A stretch of DNA of 62,667 nucleotides from a virus: the IMG/VR virus record IMGVR_UViG_3300048026_000549, positions 1 through 62,667 of that record; one strand, given 5' to 3'. The notes below the pieces were generated by a model. The model ran no database searches. It had not been told where the DNA came from and saw only the letters and a program-made list of their open reading frames with translations. This document shows, in pieces, positions 14,234 to 23,047 of the stretch (position 1 is the first letter of the stretch; every line of letters starts with the position of its first letter). Both the position numbers and the translations under genes were made by a program.

Positions 14234-16345
14234 ATGACAGAAGAAGCAGAAGTAGTGGAAGCACTACAATACGGCAAGCCGGGCAAAGACGATAAGCGCA
14301 AGACGCCCGCTAAACCAAGCGAGCGCCGCAAGGGTTCTAAGAAAAACAAGAAGGATTCGGCAAGCAAGCCCAACGACTCAATCAAGATGAGTGAGTCAAC
14401 TGAGGCCAGCATTCGCAAGTTAATGGAAGAGCACAACAAGAAAGACAAGGGTAGCAAAGCCTCTATGGGTATGCTAAAGTCAGTCTTTCGTAGGGGTGCT
14501 GGTGCTTTCAGCCGGAGTCACGCTCCTAACATGTCAAGAAACGGCTGGGGTCTTGCTCGAGTCAAAGCATTCCTATACCTTTTGCGAAACGGACGACCCA
14601 GCAACCCGAACTACAAGCAAGACAATGACCTTCTGCCAAAGTCCCATCCAAGAGCCGAAGAAGAATATGAAGATTGGGGTGAGCCTTTTGCCGCCGCCGA
14701 GTATCAAGGCAAAAAGGTCACTCTAAACAAACCATTCCGCACACAAGGTGGAAAGAAAAAGTTCGCCGTGTATGTACAGAACGGAGCAGGTCGAGTTATC
14801 ATCGTGCGCTTTGGCGACCCTAACATGGAAATTAAGCGTGACGACCCTAAGCGTCGAAAGGCATTCCGTGACCGACACGACTGTGCTAACAAGAAAGACA
14901 AGACCACACCCGGCTACTGGTCATGCCGCCAATGGTCCACAAACAAAGTCGAAGCCAATGCTGATAAGTCGGAAGAGTCCGTCGAGAGTAGTATGGGTTG
15001 CGGCGAAGTGGAAGCAGACTGTGGCTGTGGTTGCACAGGTCACTCAGTCGAAGCGGCTGAACCTAAGCCATCCGCCAATGAAACCCACGATGAGTACATG
15101 ACTCGTTGTCAAAAGGCTGGTTATTCCAAAGAGGAATGTATGGCCGCACACGAAGGCCACTCTTTCAAGGAAGAAGCCGCATACCACGACGATGAAAAGA
15201 AAATGAAAGCATCGGAGTGCGACGACGAATGTCCTATTGGCCAAGAGATGGTCAACGGGGAGTGCATTCGTGTTGCAGTCACCTGTGAAATCGAAATCGA
15301 CAGTATTGAGACTCGCATCGAGGCGAGCACCGGCAAGAGCGTCATGCGTATCACCGGTATTGCATTTACTGATGGAGTCAATAAGAACTCGTGGGGCATT
15401 CGCCCTGCTCTCGCACAGCGCCTTACCAACGATATGGTTGGCGCAGATGTGACACTCAACCACCCTAAGTCCGAGATGGGTCGCTTCCGACGCAACATGG
15501 ATGGCGGTGTGGATGAGGCTACTGTCGGTGTTGTCACCGAAGCATCATACCACCAAACAAACACTGGGTACCAAGTTCGATATGTAGCAGAAGTTCACCG
15601 AACAGAACTATTTGCTTCTCTTGAGTCTGGTCTATGGATGCGCCCCGAGTACGGCGTGTCAATTGGCGGCACAGGAATCCCAAGTGAAATTGTAGAAGCC
15701 ACCGAAGAAGGTGGACGACCAACCATGTGGTTCGCTGACGACTTTGCCTTTGACCATCTTGCTATTGTGCACCGCCCGGCGTACCCCGAAGCAAACATAG
15801 AATCGGTCAAAAAGGTCGAGGCATCAACAATGCTTAAGTACCAACCCGATGGTAGCACGGTTCAGTCGAAGGTGAATAAAATGACCGAAGAACAAATTGA
15901 ATCAACCGCATCCGAATTGGAAGCACTACAAGCAGAACTCGTCCTACGAGAAGCAAAAATTGCAGAATTTGAAGCCGCAGATGTCGCACGAGCAGAAGAC
16001 GCTCGTCTTGCTCTCGTTAGCAAGGCAACTGAAATGGGCCTAAAGGGTCACGAAGACTTCACTGCTGAAACACTTAACTCAGTTATCGCATCTTGGGAAT
16101 CCTCCCGACCTGCACCAGTCGCAGAACCTGCTGTCGAAATGGCACCAGTTGCACCAGCAAGCGAACCAGCAGTGGCTTCCGAAGAATCCGCTGAACCTGT
16201 TATCGCTAACTACCTAAATGGAAAGATGGTAGAATCCTCCGAATCCCTGTACGCACGATGCTACAACAGTTGGGCTAACGCCTACAACACTGTTATGGCT
16301 GGAGCCGACATGCAAAAGGCTAAATTGTACGAGGAACTTAACTGA
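14234..16345 (+). CDS. Capsid maturation protease/scaffold fusion
   Basis: 703 aa with several parts. Residues 1-75 are Lys/Ser-rich and disordered. Residues about 90-240 hold a module ending in VRFGDPNMEIKRDDPKRRK..HDCANKKDKTTPGYWSCRQW, a pattern I know from many phage head proteins. Residues 245-360 are acidic with Cys clusters. Residues 365-530 look like a prohead protease (VTLNHP, MRPEYGVSIGG, FDHLAIVHRPAYPEA). Residues 545-640 form a coiled coil suited to a scaffold. It probably shapes and trims the capsid. The catalytic residues cannot be fixed by eye. Confidence 0.7.
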   Translation: MTEEAEVVEALQYGKPGKDDKRKTPAKPSERRKGSKKNKKDSASKPNDSIKMSESTEASIRKLMEEHNKKDKGSKASMGMLKSVFRRGAGAFSRSHAPNMSRNGWGLARVKAFLYLLRNGRPSNPNYKQDNDLLPKSHPRAEEEYEDWGEPFAAAEYQGKKVTLNKPFRTQGGKKKFAVYVQNGAGRVIIVRFGDPNMEIKRDDPKRRKAFRDRHDCANKKDKTTPGYWSCRQWSTNKVEANADKSEESVESSMGCGEVEADCGCGCTGHSVEAAEPKPSANETHDEYMTRCQKAGYSKEECMAAHEGHSFKEEAAYHDDEKKMKASECDDECPIGQEMVNGECIRVAVTCEIEIDSIETRIEASTGKSVMRITGIAFTDGVNKNSWGIRPALAQRLTNDMVGADVTLNHPKSEMGRFRRNMDGGVDEATVGVVTEASYHQTNTGYQVRYVAEVHRTELFASLESGLWMRPEYGVSIGGTGIPSEIVEATEEGGRPTMWFADDFAFDHLAIVHRPAYPEANIESVKKVEASTMLKYQPDGSTVQSKVNKMTEEQIESTASELEALQAELVLREAKIAEFEAADVARAEDARLALVSKATEMGLKGHEDFTAETLNSVIASWESSRPAPVAEPAVEMAPVAPASEPAVASEESAEPVIANYLNGKMVESSESLYARCYNSWANAYNTVMAGADMQKAKLYEELN

Positions 16346-16361
16346 ATAAGGAAGTGAAAAA

Positions 16362-16817
16362 ATGAACTATGTACAGCCTCTAAACGCAACTTTGAAAGAC
16401 GCAGAAATCGTCCGTTCCGCTGGTCGCCTATTGACTATGGACGGAAGTACCAACACACTCGAAACCACAGATGTGACCGATGTCTGTATCGGTGTCGCAG
16501 TCGAAGAATCCTCCCGTGACTCACTACAAGTGTACGAAACCACAGGAGCAACTGTGTCCTACTACCCATTGACCGGTATCTTGCTCGTGCAAGTTGATGC
16601 CGCATCAACCTTCAACATTGGCGATACCGTCTATGTCGGAGGCGCTGGTCTTGCTACATCCACCGCAGGGTCCAACAAGAAGTTGGGACTCTATGTGGGC
16701 GAATCCGCTCACGCCGCTACTGCTCTCTCAGCCCCACTTGGTGGAAACGACGGACAATCGGGTGCCACAGAAGGTGCTCTCATCCGTGTGAACACCTCAC
16801 ACGCACAGATTGCTTGA
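16362..16817 (+). CDS. Capsid decoration protein (DUF2190-like)
   Basis: 151 aa, beta-rich and Gly/Ala/Thr-rich, starting after AAGGAAGTGAAAAA. Phrases such as VCIGVAVEESSRDSLQVYETTGATVSYYPL and DTVYVGGAGL match small decoration/stabilisation proteins that bind as trimers on HK97-type capsids. It lies directly before the major capsid gene, as is common. Sure of the context, less sure of the exact family. Confidence 0.7.
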   Translation: MNYVQPLNATLKDAEIVRSAGRLLTMDGSTNTLETTDVTDVCIGVAVEESSRDSLQVYETTGATVSYYPLTGILLVQVDAASTFNIGDTVYVGGAGLATSTAGSNKKLGLYVGESAHAATALSAPLGGNDGQSGATEGALIRVNTSHAQIA

Positions 16818-16850
16818 GGCTGATTGAAGAAAAATAAGGAAGTGAAATAT

Positions 16851-17762
16851 ATGGCTAACAAATCCCTCGAAGAACTACTTGAAGTGACTGCCGCAACCGG
16901 ACCATTCGGTAAAGGTGACGCTGTGCTCGAACAAACCCTCCGTGACTTTATCCAACTACAATCCACAACGATTGCAGTCGGAACTCAAGTCGTCGGTGTC
17001 CGAACTGTCCCGTGGCTCCAATTTACTTGGTACACTGGTGCAGAAGGAACATTCACCTACCCCCTCGACGATAACGCAGTCGTGGACCCGACCAAGATTG
17101 GTACCAAGAACTACTCCGTTAAGTTGGAGAAAGGTCAAGGCCGCTGTATCTTCCTCGACTCCACACTACTTCGTGGAGAAACATGGGAGAACATGAACCG
17201 ACAGCAAATGGCTATCGTTCAAGCCCGTGCTGACCTCATCGACAACCACATCCTCTCCAAGTTGATTGGTGGCGCTGGTCAAACCCAAGCCGCAACCGCT
17301 GTTTGGGGAACCGGTAGCGCAGACGAAGAGCAAGACATCCTCGACTCGATGGACAAAATCTTCGCAAACGCTCGTGTGTCCGGCAATGAACCATTGTCGC
17401 TCATCCTTCCAGCAATCTGCCGTGCTCAAATGTTGAACACTCGCCTTTACACGAATGTTCTCCAGTCTCTCCAAGAGCGATTGAACACCATGATTAACCT
17501 CAAGGTGTACTACACTCGAGACTTCGACACTGGCAAGGCACTCGGTAAGGACGCTCTTCTCTTGATTGGCGGCTCGCAGACTGCTGAGTTCTTCACCTAC
17601 AACGGTGACGGATTCACCGAAACAGAACTCACTCGTATCGAAGGTGTCGGCTACTCTTGGCTACTCACCTCCTACATGGGCTCAGTGATTCACGAGATGC
17701 AAGATGGTGCCGCCGCTGGTACTAACAACCGCATCGTCAAAATCACCGGCGTTATCGCTTGA
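16851..17762 (+). CDS. Major capsid protein, HK97-like
   Basis: 303 aa from the ATG after AAGGAAGTGAAATAT, the same leader type as the decoration gene. A frame start at 16824 would lie before this SD and is less likely. Position after protease and decoration genes, size, and a pattern of E-loop-like N-terminus, central helix (QMAIVQARADLIDNHILSKL) and beta-rich C-terminus fit an HK97-fold capsid protein. No N-terminal delta domain is evident; scaffolding may come from the 703-aa protein. Confidence 0.8.
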   Translation: MANKSLEELLEVTAATGPFGKGDAVLEQTLRDFIQLQSTTIAVGTQVVGVRTVPWLQFTWYTGAEGTFTYPLDDNAVVDPTKIGTKNYSVKLEKGQGRCIFLDSTLLRGETWENMNRQQMAIVQARADLIDNHILSKLIGGAGQTQAATAVWGTGSADEEQDILDSMDKIFANARVSGNEPLSLILPAICRAQMLNTRLYTNVLQSLQERLNTMINLKVYYTRDFDTGKALGKDALLLIGGSQTAEFFTYNGDGFTETELTRIEGVGYSWLLTSYMGSVIHEMQDGAAAGTNNRIVKITGVIA

Positions 17763-18130
17763 TGGTGTTGCTCTTGAATAAGGCGCAACTCATTAAACGA
17801 CTAAAAGCAAAGGATGTACCCGTCCCCAAAGACGGGTCTATGACCGAACTCAAGCATAGGCTTGAGCATTGGGATGGAGGAAAGGGCTTCCTTTTCCGAC
17901 TGGCTATACCAGCGGGTCGGAGAGGGAACGACAACCCTGCAACTATGCTTGAACATGGTGTCCTATACTGGGTACCTAACAGCAGATTCGCTCGAATGAT
18001 TGCCGAAACCCAACTGGTGTTTATCATTGGTCGTGAGATGGATGTACCAAAGAGTGCAACCGTGCTTGATGTACCAAAAGACTTTAACAACAGATGGGGA
18101 ATAGGTGAATCTAATGGCAGTGACGAGTGA
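17762..18130 (+). CDS. SAP-motif head protein
   Basis: 122 aa; the ATG overlaps the capsid gene stop. Residues about 5-38 (LNKAQLIKRLKAKDVPVPKDGSMTELKHRLEHW broken over two helices) match the SAP helix-extended-helix pattern, often DNA-binding. The remainder (LYWVPNSRFARMIAETQLVFIIG) is beta/alpha and unassigned. As the gene next after the capsid protein it may be a head-completion or minor capsid protein. A second SAP-like segment occurs in the gene at 21701. Confidence 0.65.
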   Translation: MVLLLNKAQLIKRLKAKDVPVPKDGSMTELKHRLEHWDGGKGFLFRLAIPAGRRGNDNPATMLEHGVLYWVPNSRFARMIAETQLVFIIGREMDVPKSATVLDVPKDFNNRWGIGESNGSDE

Positions 18131-18494
18131 TAACATTCGGGATGTCCTTAACAGGCCGAGAGGCTTGAACGAGGGTACTATCTCCGAGATGATAACCATT
18201 CGGACCAACGAAGTCAACAAGATGGCTCGTGGCACTAACTACAATGTGTCTTCTGCTGTGGACACTGACCTCAAGGAAGGTGCAATCAAAATGCTGGTTG
18301 CTCTTGACTGCCTTAACATTCTCATTGATACCGTTCCGACCTATTATAGTGAAGACCAGCAAAGTGTGTACGACAGACGGTTTCAGCAACAAATTGTGAC
18401 CTTTCAGCGACGGGCTGATGAGGCCGTGGCTTTGATTGCTGAACAAGGCACTGCGACTTTTGCGACAGGTAGTAGCAAGACTCGCTTGGTGTGA
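18114..18494 (+). CDS. Putative head-tail connector
   Basis: 126 aa, helical, start ATG after AATAGGTGAATCTA, overlapping the previous gene by 17 nt. Size, helical content and place after the capsid gene suit a head completion/connector of the gp6 type, but no diagnostic motif is visible. Alternative: minor capsid protein. Confidence 0.55.
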   Translation: MAVTSDNIRDVLNRPRGLNEGTISEMITIRTNEVNKMARGTNYNVSSAVDTDLKEGAIKMLVALDCLNILIDTVPTYYSEDQQSVYDRRFQQQIVTFQRRADEAVALIAEQGTATFATGSSKTRLV

Positions 18495-18500
18495 TTGTGA

Positions 18501-21425
18501 ATGGCAGATAGATACTGGGTTGCTAAGGGATTAGTGGCGAACGCATCCGACACCTCCAGTTGGAATACAGCCCCGGACGGAGGTGGGTCTTCCGGCGTAC
18601 CTGCTCTTAATGATGTACTACACTTTGGTGATGAAGTGTCGGTGCAGACTGGAGTAGGCTTCGCTAAGTGCAATTATAACATTACCACTACCATAGAGCA
18701 TCTAAAGACATCAAGTGGCTACAACGGCGCAACAGTGACCTCTACGGACATTTCTTTCACAGCACCCGGCACTATAACCCACAGTCACTCTAATTGGGAG
18801 GACTTGGGGTTCAAGCAAGGTATGACCATCACAATATCGGGGGCCGCTAATGCCGCCAACAATCAAACCCGAGAAATCCAAGTAGTGACCAGCAACACTA
18901 TGACACTCTTGGGTTTGAGCCCTTCACTTGCTGACGAAGCGGCTGGTGCTAATGTGACAATAACATGTGACATTTCAATCGACATCACCGCTTCATTTAC
19001 TACCGACCTATTGACTCTCGATACTAAGATGCAAAACACAAGTGGTTCGGGAGTGACTATTACAATCAACGGTAATGACGCACCCTTCTATGTGACTAAT
19101 GGGTCAAACGCAGTCATTGAAAATGTTGACGACATAACCTACGACTATAACAACTCTTACCAGACTGTTATTTTTGATGATGGTCCTTATCCCATTGTAG
19201 TAGGTACTTCCAGTGACTTTACCCCGGAGTATCAAGCCCCCACATCCACTGACTTCGGTGCCGCAACCATGAGAACCTTGAGATTGGACTCGAGTTGTAC
19301 TTTCGCTCCTAACCCAAGCCCTGCGGCATCACCACGACTAAACAGCAGTAAGGTCTTCAACATTACTAAGACCAGCAACTTTCAAATACAACACAACACC
19401 TTTGACACAGGACTAAGTACATTTGCTTTCACACTCGACGCCAGCAATTGGACACTACCTATTAGCGGTGACACTTCCTATGGTGCTGGTACCTTTGTGT
19501 CAAAGTTCTATAACCTCATCATACGCACTCCCGATACTGCTGGGCATGTCACACTAATACCGAGTGACCGGACACTATCAGTCAACAGCCTAACTGTCGA
19601 GAGCGGAGCAGTCCTCCGTGGGCAGACTACTACGAACACCGGTACTACCAGCACGATATGCTCGGTTAGGCGACCATTGATTCAAGGCGCTTGGAACTTC
19701 TCACAACTATCCGATGGAGTGTATGTCTCAGTGCTGTCCGATTCTTTCCCAATCACACCGTCGAGTGGGGCCAAAGGACTGGTACAAATATCCAACGGTG
19801 CTGGTACCTTCTCATCCGATTCTAAATTGACATGGACCAGCGGCACATCCACCTTACTTGTTGATGGTAAATTGGATGTCACTGGACTAATTGACCCTAC
19901 GGGCATGCAGTTCGACAGGCAAGCGACCAATCCCGGCACTGCTGATACAGTGTGGGTGGACAATACCGGGTCACTAATGTTTGGAGCAAGCGCAGTTGGT
20001 GGTTCCGGCAGTCAAGGACCAGCCGGGCCAGCCGGACCACAAGGTCCAGCGGGAGCAGATGGGGCTGACGGAGCCGATGGCGCACAAGGTCCAGCCGGAC
20101 CAGCAGGTGCTACCGGAGCGGCTGGTGCAACCGGACCTGCGGGTCCACAAGGACCGGCGGGAGCGGCAGGTGCTGATGGAGCAGACGGCTCCGATGGTGC
20201 GACAGGCGCACAAGGCCCACAGGGACCGGCAGGGGCAACAGGACCGGCAGGTTCTAATGGCTCGGACGGAAGTGATGGTGCAGACGGTTCGGATGGAGCG
20301 CAAGGTCCACAGGGACCAGCAGGTGCGACAGGACCAGCAGGGCCTCAAGGACCGGCGGGACCGACCGGTGCTACTGGACCTCAAGGACCACAAGGCCCAG
20401 CCGGTAGTGGGGGTACGATTGACATTTCAGCACTTACAGCAGACACACAAATCCGAGACGCCGACCTAATTCTCATTGACGCGGCGGCTAATGGAACCAA
20501 TAGGAAAACCACATTTACCGAGGTCAAGGAGTGGATTCGTGGCGAAGGCCAACGGGTTGGTCGAGATGGTGGTGTCAACGAATTAAGGATTCGAGATTCA
20601 AGGGACGACGGAGATGTTCACCCCAACGAGTTCGTTAATCAGACTGTATCGTTTGACTTCACCGACGACATAACAGGCTCAACGAACTCTTGGGACTCGG
20701 TTATGACCATGAAGGGGTGGACTGATAACTACCGAGCATGGCAGATATGGTCTGCGGCGCATACAAGTTCGGGGTCCGTCGATACAGTGCCACTGTTCTT
20801 CCGTAGCGGAGAGGAAGATGTGCAAGACGGTTGGGGCCAAATAAAGGAGATTTTAACATTTCCCGGTACTGCTCCGAGAGTCGATGGTTCGGCAGGTCAA
20901 ATTCTACAAACCAACGGCAATGGCGTACTTTCTTGGGCTTCACTGCCTCCTACATCTCCCCCACCCATTACGGGCCAGTACGAAAAATACATACTTCAAC
21001 AGTCAATTTCAACGGGCGGAGGGACCATAACACTTGGATTCAATCCCAATGAACTATTCGGTACATACCAAACAGGTTCAGTGTCGGATTGGGCGGAGGG
21101 GCCGGACCACCTTGAAATCACCGCAGACGGGCTGTTCCAATTCACCTTCGGTGTGTTCGTAGATACACTTGGTGCAAATTCGGCTGAAACGCTATTTACA
21201 ATCTCAACCAACCCTTTTGCATCGGGCGACCTACTTTCGCACCGAAACAGAGGGGACACGGACAGGTTCACGGACACAGGGGTCACTACTGCATATTTGA
21301 CTGCTGGACAGCGTGTGTGGTTTGATGTTTCTTGTAATAGAACTCACGCAATCGGTGGCTTTGTACCCGGTCCTTTTGGACGGAATGAGGTCCGTACTTT
21401 CCTTGATGTAAGGAGGCTTGAATAA
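18501..21425 (+). CDS. Collagen-like fibre with C1q-like tip
   Basis: 974 aa. Residues 1-500 are beta-rich and Thr/Ser/Asn-rich. Residues about 504-636 are an almost unbroken Gly-X-Y array (GPAGPQGPAG, GADGADG), predicting a collagen triple helix. After a linker, the last 140 residues (GLFQFTFGVFVDTL, then TAYLTAGQRVWFDVS) resemble C1q/TNF-like trimeric heads found at tips of viral and spore collagen fibres. It lies between head and tail genes, so it may be a head or neck fibre that binds surfaces. Confidence 0.8.
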   Translation: MADRYWVAKGLVANASDTSSWNTAPDGGGSSGVPALNDVLHFGDEVSVQTGVGFAKCNYNITTTIEHLKTSSGYNGATVTSTDISFTAPGTITHSHSNWEDLGFKQGMTITISGAANAANNQTREIQVVTSNTMTLLGLSPSLADEAAGANVTITCDISIDITASFTTDLLTLDTKMQNTSGSGVTITINGNDAPFYVTNGSNAVIENVDDITYDYNNSYQTVIFDDGPYPIVVGTSSDFTPEYQAPTSTDFGAATMRTLRLDSSCTFAPNPSPAASPRLNSSKVFNITKTSNFQIQHNTFDTGLSTFAFTLDASNWTLPISGDTSYGAGTFVSKFYNLIIRTPDTAGHVTLIPSDRTLSVNSLTVESGAVLRGQTTTNTGTTSTICSVRRPLIQGAWNFSQLSDGVYVSVLSDSFPITPSSGAKGLVQISNGAGTFSSDSKLTWTSGTSTLLVDGKLDVTGLIDPTGMQFDRQATNPGTADTVWVDNTGSLMFGASAVGGSGSQGPAGPAGPQGPAGADGADGADGAQGPAGPAGATGAAGATGPAGPQGPAGAAGADGADGSDGATGAQGPQGPAGATGPAGSNGSDGSDGADGSDGAQGPQGPAGATGPAGPQGPAGPTGATGPQGPQGPAGSGGTIDISALTADTQIRDADLILIDAAANGTNRKTTFTEVKEWIRGEGQRVGRDGGVNELRIRDSRDDGDVHPNEFVNQTVSFDFTDDITGSTNSWDSVMTMKGWTDNYRAWQIWSAAHTSSGSVDTVPLFFRSGEEDVQDGWGQIKEILTFPGTAPRVDGSAGQILQTNGNGVLSWASLPPTSPPPITGQYEKYILQQSISTGGGTITLGFNPNELFGTYQTGSVSDWAEGPDHLEITADGLFQFTFGVFVDTLGANSAETLFTISTNPFASGDLLSHRNRGDTDRFTDTGVTTAYLTAGQRVWFDVSCNRTHAIGGFVPGPFGRNEVRTFLDVRRLE

Positions 21426-21535
21426 TGACGAGATGTGTATATTTAGACGGATGGTTCGACGCTAAATCGAAAGAACTTGACGCAGAAGAAAAAAGACAAA
21501 AAAAAGACTTGATAACAGGTGAGAAAAATGAGTAG
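21425..21535 (+). CDS. 36-aa charged small protein
   Basis: Begins MTRCVYLDGWFDAKSKELDAEEK. The ATG overlaps the stop of the fibre gene (TAATG) and its own end overlaps the next gene start, a coupled arrangement. The C-terminal half is a charged helix. Function unknown; a small fibre-associated protein is possible by position. Confidence 0.5.
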   Translation: MTRCVYLDGWFDAKSKELDAEEKRQKKDLITGEKNE

Positions 21536-21695
21536 TCGAAAAGGAAAAATTGTGTATCAACCACCGGAAAGATGCTACACCAATGTGAACATTGAAAAGA
21601 CGGAGCATGGGTACGCAGTATATAGGGTGGGCGAAAACAAGCCGTTTTCCTTCATCCCGACATCAGCAGTTAAGCAAATTGAATACAAGGAGTGA
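21528..21695 (+). CDS. 55-aa hypothetical protein
   Basis: Begins MSSRKGKIVYQPPERCYT and reads as a small beta-rich domain. The ATG follows ACAGGTGAGAAA within the end of the previous gene. It ends just before the SD of the membrane protein at 21701. Function unknown. Confidence 0.55.
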   Translation: MSSRKGKIVYQPPERCYTNVNIEKTEHGYAVYRVGENKPFSFIPTSAVKQIEYKE

Positions 21696-21700
21696 ACAAA

Positions 21701-22000
21701 ATGGACACCGAAATGATTATCTTGCTCGCCGCCATCGCCGTTGGTCTTGGTTTGGCTGGGTACAAAGCATACAAAAAATTGATGGCAGATGGTAAAATCA
21801 CACTTGATGAAGTGATTGACTTGGCCGACGACCTAAAGAAAATCGTCGATAAGTTGCCATCCCCATCCGCAATGAAGAAAATGAAAAAGGACGAACTGAT
21901 TGCCCTTGCTAATGACAACGGTCTTGCAGTCGATGGCACTAAAGCCGACCTCATCTCCCGCCTTGAAGAAGCAAAGCAGGTGATTGAAGATGGACAGTGA
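21701..22000 (+). CDS. Membrane-anchored SAP-motif protein
   Basis: 99 aa. Start ATG after AAGGAGTGAACAAA, preferred over an in-frame GTG at 21692. Residues 4-22 form a membrane helix (MIILLAAIAVGLGLAGY). Residues about 62-93 (KKDELIALANDNGLAVDGTK..LISRLEEA) match the SAP helix-extended-helix pattern. A membrane helix joined to a DNA-binding motif inside a structural operon could be an internal virion protein or a lysis-related protein; unknown. Confidence 0.65.
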   Translation: MDTEMIILLAAIAVGLGLAGYKAYKKLMADGKITLDEVIDLADDLKKIVDKLPSPSAMKKMKKDELIALANDNGLAVDGTKADLISRLEEAKQVIEDGQ

Positions 22001-22142
22001 GGCTCGCTTGGATAACTTGGAAGAAAGAACACGCTTGCTTGAGCAAGCCGTTCTTGAACTATCGACTATGGCCAAGTATTTGAAATACGCCGCTATCGCC
22101 CTGTTCGCTTCGCTTGGCGTTGATGTACAGGGGGTCATGTGA
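21990..22142 (+). CDS. 50-aa coiled-coil/membrane small protein
   Basis: Begins MDSEARLDNLEERTRLLEQ, an amphipathic helix, followed by a hydrophobic segment (AAIALFASLGVDV). It overlaps the end of the SAP protein by 11 nt and ends just before the next ATG. Such helix-plus-TM small proteins in late operons are often holin-like or haemolysin-XhlA-like; this is only a resemblance. Confidence 0.5.
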   Translation: MDSEARLDNLEERTRLLEQAVLELSTMAKYLKYAAIALFASLGVDVQGVM

Positions 22143-22143
22143 T

Positions 22144-22479
22144 ATGACCTACTGCACCAGCACTGATGTATCAATCCGACTCGGACTTGACTCAGCACAA
22201 CAGGCTCGAGCGGCTACCCGCATCACAAGCGCCATCTCCCGAGCAACAATCAACATTGACCAAGAGTTCCGAGACTACGGTAGAGCCGCTCCAACTGGCG
22301 CTACTGGCAACATGGCCGCAGTTCTCAAAGAAATTTGTGCTGACCTCGCATCGGCAATTTACCTTGAGGACGATGCGGCATTCCATCAGTCCGGCGTTGA
22401 AGCAGTTCGCTCCAATGTTCTCCGAATGAGGGGCAATGGTGAACTCCAGCGACTCGCTCATTTGGGAACGGTGAGTTGA
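22144..22479 (+). CDS. Putative head-tail connector protein
   Basis: 111 aa, MTYCTSTDVSIRLGLDSAQQ.., helical with a C-terminal Arg-rich stretch. The opening (S..DV..RLG) and helix pattern resemble gp6/DUF1320-like connectors, which begin with a similar phrase. It stands directly before the gp10-like tail completion gene, as expected. Family call tentative. Confidence 0.6.
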   Translation: MTYCTSTDVSIRLGLDSAQQARAATRITSAISRATINIDQEFRDYGRAAPTGATGNMAAVLKEICADLASAIYLEDDAAFHQSGVEAVRSNVLRMRGNGELQRLAHLGTVS

Positions 22480-22480
22480 T

Positions 22481-23047
22481 ATGGGCTACACCATCAACCT
22501 AAAGAATAGTCTTGGTAGCGTCAGTGCTACCATTAAAGACAGGCAACTCAATGCCGCAATGGATAATTTTGAGAAGACTGCTGGCGCAGTCATTGCCGAC
22601 GCAATCAAAGATGTACTAAGACAAGAAGCCGCAAGCACTCAGCGTTTCATCAACGGCGCAGTCAGTCCCCGACAACGATACATGGGTAAGCGAGTGGCAG
22701 ATTCTATTGCGGTTGAGATGGGGCAAGACGAGGCTAACAACATCGTGGTTAGATTTGGTGCTGACCCAATGGACGACGGTGGACCGGAAGGTTCTCGTGG
22801 TGGGAAGTTGGCACTGCTACTCGAGTACGGGGCACGACCGTTTGAATACGGATTCACATTCAAGACAATTAAGAACTCCCCTTCGTGGGGCAGTGGTGCT
22901 GGCGAAGGTGGTTTCATTAACGCCAAAGGTCGCAATTCCACTCACCCCGGTTTCAAGTCAATAGGCTGGCTCGAGCGAGCAGAAGAGCGAGTTAAGCCGG
23001 AGATAGGACAAGCAATAGCAGATGCACTTAGGGAGGCATACGGATGA
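22481..23047 (+). CDS. Tail completion/neck protein (HK97 gp10-like)
   Basis: 188 aa. KLALLLEYGARPFEYGFTFKT and the C-terminal PGFKSIGWLERAEER match the gp10-like pattern (LEYGT.., HPG..PFL.PA) of neck/tail completion proteins. Here the usual linker is expanded by a Gly-rich segment (WGSGAGEGGF). Stop overlaps the next start (ATGA). Probably joins head and tail. Confidence 0.7.
   Translation: MGYTINLKNSLGSVSATIKDRQLNAAMDNFEKTAGAVIADAIKDVLRQEAASTQRFINGAVSPRQRYMGKRVADSIAVEMGQDEANNIVVRFGADPMDDGGPEGSRGGKLALLLEYGARPFEYGFTFKTIKNSPSWGSGAGEGGFINAKGRNSTHPGFKSIGWLERAEERVKPEIGQAIADALREAYG

Noticed and set aside
20005-20410. Tandem DNA repeats at the Gly-X-Y region as a mobile or CRISPR-like array
   Set aside because: The periodicity is 9 nt and in frame with the collagen-like protein; no spacers.
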